Source: an uncultured Actinomycetes bacterium
GTDB taxonomy: Bacteria > Actinomycetota > Aquicultoria > CAJVYJ01
DNA length: 22,723 nt
Direction: 5' to 3'
Assembly (NCBI GenBank): GCA_913009475.1
Contig: CAJVYJ010000007.1
Location: 1 to 22,723, forward strand
In this document: piece after piece, positions 1 to 7,207 of the stretch
Position numbering within the stretch: position 1 is the first letter of the stretch
Layout of the letters: each line of letters starts with the position of its first letter
Translations under genes and position numbers: made by a program
Notes under the pieces: generated by a model
Told to the model about the DNA's origin: nothing
Seen by the model: the letters and a program-made list of their open reading frames with translations, nothing else
The model's database searches: none

Positions 1-137
1 GCGATAGGCTTTCGCGTGGCTCTAGGTTTCGAGCAAAAACACTTTGATCTAAAGTATATATATATATATTTTTTTTTTTAATGATACGGCGACCACCGAG
101 ATCTACACTCTTTCCCTACACGACGCTCTTCCGATCT
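1..137. other. Non-genomic contig end: Illumina P5/TruSeq adapter plus low-complexity lead
   Basis: Positions 80-137 match the full 58-base Illumina P5/TruSeq universal adapter, beginning AATGATACGGCGACC and ending GCTCTTCCGATCT. It is oriented so that the library insert begins at 138. Positions 1-79 contain a TA run (about 55-69) and a T run (about 70-79) and encode nothing recognisable. Because an intact adapter separates them from the insert, they are probably chimeric or assembly junk. Nothing here should be read as a clpB promoter or leader. Confidence 0.97.
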
Positions 138-139
138 AA

Positions 140-2716
140 TTGACAATCAAGGCCCAAGAAGCCTTGGGGCAAGCTCAGAGTTTGGCTCAAAATTCAGGTA
201 ACGCTGAAATAACTCCCGAGCACTTACTTAAGGCCCTAGTTGAGCAGCCCAAAGGGGTAATAAGAGCTATTTTAGAGAAGCTGCAGATTGACATAGGAGC
301 GTTGATGGAGGGTTTGGACGCTATATTAAGTAAAAAACCTAAAGTCAGTGGGGCCGCGGCTATGCCTCAGGCTTCAGCGGCTTTAGGCAAAGTCCTCAAT
401 GAAGCTGAATCTCGAGCAAAACAACTTAAAGATGAATATATAAGTACGGAACACTTACTAATAGCCATAGTTAAATTCGGCGGTCCCGGCGGTAAGCTTT
501 TAAAATCGCTCGGACTCAACCAGGCCGATTTGCTTAAAGCCCTGGCCGACATCCGGGGAACACAAAGAGTAACCGATCAAAATCCTGAAGATAAGTATCA
601 AGCCCTAGAGCAATATGGTCGTGATTTGACGTCTCTGGCTCGGCAAGGTCGCCTTGATCCGGTAATAGGACGCGATGATGAAATCAGGCGTTTAATCCAA
701 GTTCTTTCTCGGCGTACCAAGAATAATCCCGTTTTAATTGGTGAGCCCGGCGTTGGTAAAACAGCCGTAGTCGAGGGTTTGGCCCAACGGATTGTCAGCG
801 GCGATATCCCCGAAGGCCTAAAAAATAAGCGGGTTATCGCGTTGGATATAGGCGCTCTGGTCGCGGGGTCAAAATATCGCGGTGAATTCGAGGACCGCTT
901 AAAAGCAGTGCTAAAAGAGGTGATAGCCGGCGAAGGTGAGATAATTTTATTTATTGATGAGCTCCATACGCTTGTGGGCGCCGGCGCGGCCGAGGGTTCC
1001 GTGGACGCCTCCAACATGTTAAAGCCGGCTTTAGCGCGCGGTGAATTAAAGGCTATTGGTGCCACGACCTTAGATGAATTTCGTCAACATATCGAAAAAG
1101 ACGCCGCTTTGGAACGACGTTTTCAGCCGATTTTGGTCAATGAGCCGTCAGTTGAGGACACTATCGCGATTTTGAGGGGGCTAAAGGAGCGTTATGAGAT
1201 TCATCATGGGGTCCGCATCAAAGATTCAGCGTTAATATCGGCGGCTGTCCTGTCAAACCGCTATATTACGGCCCGCTATCTGCCTGATAAGGCCATTGAT
1301 TTAATCGACGAAGCTGCTTCACGTCTGCGGATAGAGATCGATTCAATGCCGATTGAAATAGATGAAATCGAACGTCAAAGGATTAAGTTGGAGATAGAGA
1401 AGACGGCCTTAAAAAATGAGAAAGATAAAAATTCTCAAGAACGGCTGGAAAAATTAAAAAAGGAACTCTCGGACCTGAGTGAGAAAGGCGACGCCCTAAA
1501 AGCGCATTGGCAGAATGAGAAAAATCAGATTCAGTTTATTAGAGGCCTTAAAGAGAAGATCGAGCAGATGAAAATCGATGAACAGCGGGCTGAGCGTGAA
1601 GGCGATCTTTCTAAAGTCGCCAAAATCCGTTATGGTGATTTGCCGAAACTTGAGAAGGAGATAAAGGAGCGCAACCAGCGTTTGGAAGAACTGCAATCGA
1701 AAAAAAAGATGTTAAAAGAAGAAGTAGATGATGAAGACGTTGCTCAAGTCGTAGCTAAATGGACCGGTATTCCCGTTTCCCGTTTAATCGAGGGCGAAAC
1801 ATCGAAACTGGTGGAGATGGAGAAGCGATTGGCGCTTAGAGTCATTGGCCAAGAAGAAGCTATAACGGCCGTATCCAACGCGATTAGGCGAACCAGAGCC
1901 GGGTTAAGCGACCCGAATCGTCCAATCGGCTCATTTATTTTTCTCGGGCCGACCGGTGTTGGTAAGACGGAACTGGCTAAGGCCTTGGCGGAATTTCTCT
2001 TTGACGATGAAAAAGCTATGGTGCGTCTGGATATGAGTGAATATATGGAGAAGTTTTCGGTCTCTCGCTTAGTGGGAGCCCCGCCCGGTTATGTCGGTTA
2101 TGAGCAGGGTGGACAATTGACTGAGGCCGTGCGCCGCCGACCCTATTCCGTAGTACTCTTAGATGAAATCGAGAAAGCTAATAATGATGTTTTTAATATA
2201 CTTTTACAAATCCTGGATGACGGTCGTTTAACCGATGGCCACGGCAGGACCGTAGATTTTAAAAACGCGATTATTATTATGACTTCAAATATCGGCAGTC
2301 AATGGATACAAGAGTTATCGGGGAAGGACCCTCGGGAGTTAAAGAGCCGTATTAACGATGCTTTAAAAATCCAATTCCGGCCCGAATTTTTAAACCGTAT
2401 AGATGAAGTAATTATATTTAACAGTCTTTCTATTGAAGAGATTGCCAAGATTGTGGATATTCAGGTTGAATATTTAAGGGACCGCTTACTTGATCGCAAG
2501 ATTACCTTTTCACTGACGGAGGCGGCTAAAGAGCTGATTGGCCTGGAGGGTTTTGACCCTGTCTATGGCGCTCGTCCGCTAAAAAGGGTAATTCAGCGCA
2601 AAATCCAGGACCCCTTGGCCTTAAAAATTTTAAACGGTGAGGTCAAAGAGGGGGACCATCTGATCATCGACGCCGTTAATAATCAGATCACTATTAATAA
2701 GCAGGAATATACTTAG
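140..2716 (+). CDS. clpB: ATP-dependent chaperone ClpB, native 5' end lost
   Basis: ClpB is the Hsp100 hexameric disaggregase that threads aggregated proteins through its pore, working with DnaK in the cytoplasm. Residues about 1-140 form the double Clp-N repeat. NBD1 has Walker A GEPGVGKT (201-208) and Walker B ending in D273-E274. A long charged coiled-coil middle domain spans roughly 395-525, which separates ClpB from ClpA. NBD2 has Walker A GPTGVGKT (603-610), Walker B with D675-E676, and a ClpB-type C-terminal small domain. The usual family start is a few residues before TIKAQEAL. Here the TTG at 140 is the Leu codon of a (K)LTIKAQEAL start joined to adapter, and the in-frame TAA just upstream uses the last adapter base. 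About five N-terminal residues are therefore missing from the assembly, and TTG 140 is not the real start. Confidence 0.97.
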   Translation: MTIKAQEALGQAQSLAQNSGNAEITPEHLLKALVEQPKGVIRAILEKLQIDIGALMEGLDAILSKKPKVSGAAAMPQASAALGKVLNEAESRAKQLKDEYISTEHLLIAIVKFGGPGGKLLKSLGLNQADLLKALADIRGTQRVTDQNPEDKYQALEQYGRDLTSLARQGRLDPVIGRDDEIRRLIQVLSRRTKNNPVLIGEPGVGKTAVVEGLAQRIVSGDIPEGLKNKRVIALDIGALVAGSKYRGEFEDRLKAVLKEVIAGEGEIILFIDELHTLVGAGAAEGSVDASNMLKPALARGELKAIGATTLDEFRQHIEKDAALERRFQPILVNEPSVEDTIAILRGLKERYEIHHGVRIKDSALISAAVLSNRYITARYLPDKAIDLIDEAASRLRIEIDSMPIEIDEIERQRIKLEIEKTALKNEKDKNSQERLEKLKKELSDLSEKGDALKAHWQNEKNQIQFIRGLKEKIEQMKIDEQRAEREGDLSKVAKIRYGDLPKLEKEIKERNQRLEELQSKKKMLKEEVDDEDVAQVVAKWTGIPVSRLIEGETSKLVEMEKRLALRVIGQEEAITAVSNAIRRTRAGLSDPNRPIGSFIFLGPTGVGKTELAKALAEFLFDDEKAMVRLDMSEYMEKFSVSRLVGAPPGYVGYEQGGQLTEAVRRRPYSVVLLDEIEKANNDVFNILLQILDDGRLTDGHGRTVDFKNAIIIMTSNIGSQWIQELSGKDPRELKSRINDALKIQFRPEFLNRIDEVIIFNSLSIEEIAKIVDIQVEYLRDRLLDRKITFSLTEAAKELIGLEGFDPVYGARPLKRVIQRKIQDPLALKILNGEVKEGDHLIIDAVNNQITINKQEYT

Positions 2717-2854
2717 ACAGGCTCTCTGGTTTCATTTCCCAGCGCTCGGGTATCTAAAATTATATCTATAAATTATTCCGCCAATGGCTTTTAAGAAAAA
2801 GCGCTTATCATAATGGTATTTGATTTTATTTTGAAATATCGAAAGGAGAATTTG

Positions 2855-4012
2855 GTGGCGACAAATATCAAACCGGATACGATTCGTCAAATATTAAATC
2901 TCAGCGCCAACGCCGATTATATAGTTAGTTTTTACTTAAATGTTGACGGCGGCAAATATCCTCGTAAACAAGAGCTTGAGGTTGATTTAAAGGCGTTGTT
3001 AAGAAGCGCCGCTAAAGAGTGGTTAGGCTCTGACAAACTAAATCGAAGTCAAAAAAAGTTCTTGGAAACTGATTTCGAAAAAATTTCTAACTTTGTCCAA
3101 TTTGAGCTGGACCGCCGTAGTATCAAAGGCTTAGTCATCTTTTCTTCCTCGGGGAGTGATATTTGGCAAGTATTGACTTTACCGGTGACCGTGCCCTCGT
3201 TTATTAAAATCGGCAAGGAGCCGTATATTAAGCATCTGGCCGCGGTCATTGATCAGTTCAAACGGTACTGTACCGTTGTTATCGATCGGAAAAAGGCGAG
3301 AATATTCTCTGTTTATCTAGGCGGCATCGAAGAGTATCTGGGCTTTTTTGAGGATGACGTGCCGGCCAAGGTCAAAGAAGGAGAATGGGCAAATCTTAGA
3401 GAAAAGAAGATTGCCAATCATATCGAAGATCATGTTCAGCGGCATTTAAAAAATGTTGCCGATAAAACTAAAATATTTTTTAAAAGGGAAAAATGTGATC
3501 GTTTAATAATAGGCGGCCGCAAAGACATTGTCTCCAAATTCATCTCTCTTCTCCAGCCTTTTCTGCGTGAATGTGTAAGCGGAGAATTTTTAGCGCAGCC
3601 CGCGCTTCCCTTAAGTAAGATTCTTGAATATAGCCTTGATTGTGAGCGAGAGGCGGAAAAAAGAGAAGAGGCGGTGCTTTTAAAAAAATTAATTAACTCG
3701 GAAAAGCCGGAGGGGGCCGGAGTTGTCGGGCTTGAACCGACTATTGAAGCTTTGACGACGGGCCAGGTCCAGTCTTTGATTATCTCCGATAGTCTCAAGT
3801 TCAGCGGTGGTGTTTGTCGCCAATGCCATTTTATATCGACTTACCTGGAAACTTGTCCTGTCTGCGGTCGACAATTAGAACATCACGATGATCTGGCTGA
3901 AGAACTAATTCAGCAAGCCATCAATAATAATTGTCGGTTAAACTATATCAAATATAATCCTGAATTTGCTAAAAAATATCAAGCGGGTGCATTTTTAAGA
4001 TTTGCTGTATAA
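2855..4012 (+). CDS. eRF1-like (baeRF family) protein with C-terminal zinc ribbon
   Basis: The protein resembles bacterial relatives of archaeo-eukaryotic release factor eRF1 (baeRF/VLRF1 group). Their relatives act on peptidyl-tRNA at stalled ribosomes. The GTG start at 2855 is chosen because AGGAG lies six bases upstream, giving 385 residues; an upstream ATG at 2813 has no Shine-Dalgarno. The middle part has the eRF1 domain-2 pattern (CTVVIDRKKARIFSV, then NHIEDHVQRHLKNVA), followed by a domain-3-like region with LIIGGRKDIV. A zinc ribbon with CxxC pairs lies at C321/C324 and C334/C337. The loop where relatives carry a Gly-Gly-Gln or Gln-containing motif reads GEWANL (176-181), with no glutamine, so hydrolase activity is uncertain. 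The family assignment rests on pattern recognition. It could instead be a general host-factor or ribosome-associated protein. Confidence 0.7.
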   Translation: MATNIKPDTIRQILNLSANADYIVSFYLNVDGGKYPRKQELEVDLKALLRSAAKEWLGSDKLNRSQKKFLETDFEKISNFVQFELDRRSIKGLVIFSSSGSDIWQVLTLPVTVPSFIKIGKEPYIKHLAAVIDQFKRYCTVVIDRKKARIFSVYLGGIEEYLGFFEDDVPAKVKEGEWANLREKKIANHIEDHVQRHLKNVADKTKIFFKREKCDRLIIGGRKDIVSKFISLLQPFLRECVSGEFLAQPALPLSKILEYSLDCEREAEKREEAVLLKKLINSEKPEGAGVVGLEPTIEALTTGQVQSLIISDSLKFSGGVCRQCHFISTYLETCPVCGRQLEHHDDLAEELIQQAINNNCRLNYIKYNPEFAKKYQAGAFLRFAV

Positions 4013-4015
4013 TAA

Positions 4016-4063
4016 AACAGCTTAATTTTTATAGTTAGTATTATTATAAGAATTTAAGCTGTT
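4016..4063 (+). repeat. Inverted repeat after the baeRF gene
   Basis: AACAGCTTAA (4016-4025) and TTAAGCTGTT (4054-4063) are exact reverse complements around a 28-base AT-rich loop, four bases after the stop codon. It can form a 3' hairpin, but no T-run follows, so intrinsic termination is doubtful. Transcript stabilisation is an alternative. Confidence 0.5.
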
Positions 4064-4163
4064 AAGAGTGAAAATATTCTTATATGGAGGTGAAGAGAGT
4101 TCTTCAGGCTGGTTTTAAAAGTAGGAATGTAAATAATTAATAGCAGATGGGAGTGGAATAATT

Positions 4164-4565
4164 ATGGTTGATGCGGAAGATAAGGATAAAAACTTACCAA
4201 CAACTAAGACGTCAACCGGCATGGACCCTAAGGTAGCCGGGCTGCTCTGTTATTTATTTGGGTGGATCAGTGGGTTGATATTCTTTTTAATTGAAAAAGA
4301 GGATAAAGATATAAGATTTCACGCTATGCAATCTATCTTGCTCAGTGTTGCTCTATTTGCTATATGGATAGGGTTGGCGATAATATTTGGTATTATCGGT
4401 TTTATTCCAGGAATAGGTATTTTGTTGCTGGTAATTTCTCCCCTAATTTATTTGGTAGTCTGGATAGGCAGTATAGTAATCTGGATAATGTTAATGGTTA
4501 AAGCTTATCAAGGCGAGAAATGGAAACTTCCGATAATTGGCGATATCGCGGAAAAAAACGCTTAA
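4164..4565 (+). CDS. DUF4870-type small membrane protein
   Basis: This is a 133-residue integral membrane protein of the DUF4870/Tic20-like family. It has the typical order: a soluble charged N-terminus (1-22), DPKVAGLLCYLFGWISGL opening the first membrane segment (about 24-43), a conserved cytoplasmic loop EKEDKDIRFHAMQS, then two more hydrophobic segments (about 57-80 and 82-112) and a short polar tail ending near IIGDIAEKNA. No enzymatic residues are recognisable and the family's function is unknown. The ATG at 4164 is preceded by GGGAG at 4149-4153, ten bases away, which is a slightly long spacing. The gene appears monocistronic: a strong hairpin terminator follows 23 bases after its stop. 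Confidence 0.85.
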   Translation: MVDAEDKDKNLPTTKTSTGMDPKVAGLLCYLFGWISGLIFFLIEKEDKDIRFHAMQSILLSVALFAIWIGLAIIFGIIGFIPGIGILLLVISPLIYLVVWIGSIVIWIMLMVKAYQGEKWKLPIIGDIAEKNA

Positions 4566-4588
4566 AGGTAACGAAAATTAATCAAAAA

Positions 4589-4625
4589 AAAGGAGAAGAC
4601 TAACTTGAATCTTCTCCTTTTTATA
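4589..4625 (+). terminator. Rho-independent terminator
   Basis: AAAGGAGAAGA (4589-4599) pairs perfectly with TCTTCTCCTTT (4610-4620) around a ten-base loop, followed by further T residues. A run of A residues precedes the left arm, so the structure can also terminate transcription arriving on the minus strand from the small gene at 4829-4644. It separates two convergent units. Confidence 0.85.
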
Positions 4626-4643
4626 AACTCTAATTAAATTTAT

Positions 4644-4829
4644 TTAATTAATACTTTTATTTCCCAAGTCGCCTAAGTAAGTATTGGAGGACAAGAACTG
4701 TATCTCTCGCTCCAACGATTCAATTTCCAGTAGCATTGAAAGGGGAATATTATCAAATGGCAGCTTGTGATGTAGATCGTCCAGCTTAGCTTGCAGTTTG
4801 GTTAATTTATGTTCAAGGTGTTCAGCCAT
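4644..4829 (-). CDS. 61-residue helical/coiled-coil protein of unknown function
   Basis: The reading frame is open upstream of this start. The ATG at 4829 is chosen because AAGGAG stands six bases before it, at normal spacing, and the promoter lies further upstream. The product begins MAEHLEHKLTKLQAKL and continues with a second helix rich in Leu, Ile and Glu (SMLLEIESLEREIQFL). A Pro-Phe-Asp turn in the middle (HHKLPFDNIPL) suggests a helical hairpin that may oligomerise. It has four histidines and no cysteine. I do not recognise a family. It has its own well-formed promoter with a CsoR-like operator, so it is probably real and may be induced by a metal or other stress. It is not CsoR itself: it lacks the CsoR pattern of an early Cys and an HC pair. 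Confidence 0.65.
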   Translation of the reverse strand: MAEHLEHKLTKLQAKLDDLHHKLPFDNIPLSMLLEIESLEREIQFLSSNTYLGDLGNKSIN

Positions 4830-4856
4830 ATTGGTCTCCTTTAATGGAATATCGAC

Positions 4857-4885
4857 ATTATATACCCTATGGGGTATTGTTTCAA
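4857..4885 (-). promoter_or_regulatory. Sigma70-type promoter of the 61-residue gene
   Basis: Read on the minus strand, TTGAAA (4885-4880) and TATAAT (4862-4857) are separated by exactly 17 bases. Transcription would start near 4850, giving a leader of about 20 bases that ends with the AAGGAG site. This is the best-matching promoter I see in the window. Confidence 0.85.
4862..4877. promoter_or_regulatory. CsoR/FrmR-family-like operator palindrome
   Basis: ATACCC (4862-4867) and GGGTAT (4872-4877) form a perfect inverted repeat around TATG. The site fills most of the spacer between -35 and -10 of the minus-strand promoter. The A/T-flanked TACCC...GGGTA layout is the known operator type of CsoR-family repressors (copper, and relatives for nickel, formaldehyde or persulfide). 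No such repressor gene lies in this window, so the effector is unknown. Confidence 0.65.
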
Positions 4886-5057
4886 TAACAATTTTAATTA
4901 AAAGCAATCATGCTGGAAATTTTTAAAATAATTATCAATATTTTTTGTTTTGACTTAGTAGTTTAATCAAATAATAATGGAAACGCAAGTTGACAATGGC
5001 TTATTGGTAGGTGACAATGTTTATAATATTATTGAAGTGTAAACAAGAGAGGTATTT

Positions 5058-6023
5058 ATGAAAGTCGGTTATCCTCAGGCACTTCTTTATTACAAATATT
5101 TCCCTCTTTGGGAGCGGTTTTTAGGTGGACTGGGCGCTGAAGTAGTATTATCCGGCGCTACCACAAAAAATACTGTCAGTATGGGGACTATTGCCGCGGA
5201 AAGCGAGCTTTGTTTGCCGGTAAAAGTTTTCTATGGGCATTTGTTGGAGTTGAAAGATAAGGTCGATACGATATTTGTTCCTCGTTTTGTCAGTGTGGAA
5301 AAAAAATCATATACTTGCCCGAAATTCTTAGGTCTGCCGGACATGATTCGTTCAATAAATGATGAATTGCCGCCGTTGATTACGCCCAAAATTGATTTGG
5401 ATAAGGGTTGGCGTGAATATTTTCGGACCATTCATGAACTGGGCTCTAATTTTTCCAGTAGCAAAAGAAAAATATTTAGCGCCTATCGCGCCGGTGTGCT
5501 CGCCCTACGTGATTATCATAACCAACTGCAAGCCGGAAGTACCCCTATAGAATTTCTTGAGAAAAAAAAGTATAGAAAAGTTAAAAAAACGGGATTAAAA
5601 ATAGGGCTTGCCGGCCATCCCTATAATATATATGACACCTATACCAGTATGAATCTTATAAAAAGGTTAAGAGAGATGGGCGCTGAGGTCGAAACCGCGG
5701 AGATGTTGGATGATAATATTATAAAACGTGAGGCGGCGCGCTTACCTAAGAAATTGTTTTGGACTTATGAAAAAGAAGTTGTCGGCACTGTTTTTCATTG
5801 GGCGCATACGCATTCGGTGGATGGCATCATTTATGTACTTTCGTTTGCCTGCGGGCCCGATTCGCTGATTCAGGTTATTTTAGAGCATGAATTGCGGAGT
5901 GACACGGCGTTGCCGATGATGTCGCTTGTAGTTGATGAGCATAGCGGTGAAGCCGGGTTAATAACCAGAGTTGAGGCTTTTGTAGATATGTTGCAACGTA
6001 AAAAGATGGCGCAATTATGCTAG
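5058..6023 (+). CDS. HgdA/B-like (DUF2229-type) dehydratase-related component, first subunit
   Basis: This protein belongs to the 2-hydroxyacyl-CoA dehydratase D-component superfamily, in the branch annotated as activase-related or CoA protein activase (DUF2229). It has 321 residues. It opens MKVGYPQALLYYKYFPLW. Three cysteines sit at family positions: C52 in ESELCLP, C87 in YTCPKF and C265 in FACGPDS, consistent with ligands of one iron-sulfur cluster. The C-terminal DEHSGEAGLITRVEAF is the conserved end of the HgdB-type fold. The start follows GAGAGG with normal spacing. Its stop overlaps the next start by seven bases, so the two are probably made together and may form a heterodimer. In many genomes these modules are fused to activase domains; here they are separate. 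The substrate is unknown, and no CoA-transferase or acyl-CoA dehydrogenase gene is nearby. Confidence 0.8.
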   Translation: MKVGYPQALLYYKYFPLWERFLGGLGAEVVLSGATTKNTVSMGTIAAESELCLPVKVFYGHLLELKDKVDTIFVPRFVSVEKKSYTCPKFLGLPDMIRSINDELPPLITPKIDLDKGWREYFRTIHELGSNFSSSKRKIFSAYRAGVLALRDYHNQLQAGSTPIEFLEKKKYRKVKKTGLKIGLAGHPYNIYDTYTSMNLIKRLREMGAEVETAEMLDDNIIKREAARLPKKLFWTYEKEVVGTVFHWAHTHSVDGIIYVLSFACGPDSLIQVILEHELRSDTALPMMSLVVDEHSGEAGLITRVEAFVDMLQRKKMAQLC

Positions 6024-7129
6024 CCGCTTTCCCCCGTATGGGCCATATCGACATTCTCTTGGGTGATTTACTGGATCGGCTGGGCATAGATTACCTTTTG
6101 CCGCCGGTTAATTCTGAAAAAACGTTGGTGCTGGGTGCTAAATACGCGCCTGAGTTCTCCTGTTTGCCACTTAAGCTTAATATAGGTAATTTTATTGAGG
6201 CTTTGGAACTGGGCGCGGATACCTTAATAATGGCCGGTGGGCGCGGGCCTTGTCGTTTTGGCTATTACGCGGAAATTGAAAGGCGCATATTGAAAGACGC
6301 CGGTTATGATTTTAACATGATAACAATTGAACCGCCGTCATTAGGTTTCTTTAAATTTGTCGGTCCGATAAAAAAAGTCTCGGGTAAATCGATTCGGAAA
6401 ATTTGGCGGGCCTTAAAAGAGAGCTTTCCCAAAGCCAGGGCTTTTGACCAATTAGAAAAATTAGTTCTTAAGACCCGTTGTTATGAGATTAAGACAGGCG
6501 CGACTACTAAGGCCTATAAAAAAGCTTTGGATGTTTTATCCAAGATCTCCGGACCGAAGGAGGTTGACGGTTATTTAGAGGAGGCGCTGGCCTTGGTGGA
6601 GGGAGTCGAGAAAAATCTTGACAGGTCGGTTCTGAAGGTCGGTATAATCGGAGAATTCTTCATCTTGTTGGATCCATTTGCTAACTTGGATATCGAAGAA
6701 TGGCTTGGCATCCGTAACGTATACCTTGAAAGGTCGGTTTATGTAACGGACTGGATAGGGCCGACGGCCAATAATCCGGTTGGCGGGGTTTCGGATACTC
6801 ATTTAGCTAAACTGGCTGAAAACTATCTTTCTCATTTTGTCGGCGGTGAAGGCCTGGCCAGCGTCGGCCATACTATTCACTATGCTAATCAGGGATTTGA
6901 CGGGATCATTCATCTCTTTCCCTTTACTTGTATGCCTGAGACTATAGCGAAAACGATTTTACCAAGCGTAGGTCGTGACCTTGATATTCCTATCATTCAT
7001 TTTACTATTGACGAACAGACCGGCAAGGCGGGGGTAGCGACGCGCCTGGAGGCTTTCTTGGATTTACTTTGGAGTCGTAAAAGGCAGAATGAAAAAAAAC
7101 GGCTGGTCAAGTCTCGGCAGCTTGTTTGA
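6017..7129 (+). CDS. HgdA/B-like dehydratase-related component, second subunit
   Basis: This 370-residue protein is a divergent paralogue of the preceding one. It shares the layout and the closing signature (here DEQTGKAGVATRLEAFLD). Candidate cluster ligands are C49 (EFSCLP), C79 (GRGPCRFGYY) and C305 (PFTCMPE), again three cysteines. The GGRGPCRFGYYAE segment is typical of CoA protein activase entries. Its ATG at 6017 lies inside the final codons of the upstream gene, indicating translational coupling and near-equal expression. With its neighbour it resembles the alpha/beta pair of 2-hydroxyacyl-CoA dehydratases or double-cubane-cluster proteins, which accept electrons from an ATP-hydrolysing activator. 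The lack of CoA-metabolism neighbours leaves the reaction open. Confidence 0.8.
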   Translation: MLAAFPRMGHIDILLGDLLDRLGIDYLLPPVNSEKTLVLGAKYAPEFSCLPLKLNIGNFIEALELGADTLIMAGGRGPCRFGYYAEIERRILKDAGYDFNMITIEPPSLGFFKFVGPIKKVSGKSIRKIWRALKESFPKARAFDQLEKLVLKTRCYEIKTGATTKAYKKALDVLSKISGPKEVDGYLEEALALVEGVEKNLDRSVLKVGIIGEFFILLDPFANLDIEEWLGIRNVYLERSVYVTDWIGPTANNPVGGVSDTHLAKLAENYLSHFVGGEGLASVGHTIHYANQGFDGIIHLFPFTCMPETIAKTILPSVGRDLDIPIIHFTIDEQTGKAGVATRLEAFLDLLWSRKRQNEKKRLVKSRQLV

Positions 7130-7207
7130 GCTTTATTTTGGGGACGGGTAAAAAGATAAATTAAAAAGTTATACTATAGGCAGAGGGTTACAAAAAGGAG
7201 AATATCT

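Noticed and set aside
598..1065. A 155-codon minus-strand opening inside clpB
   Set aside because: Antisense to the NBD1 Walker motifs; codon-structure shadow.
4644..4907. Longer 87-residue version of the small minus-strand protein
   Set aside because: The extra N-terminal codons cover the -35, operator and -10, and the start at 4829 has a far better ribosome binding site.
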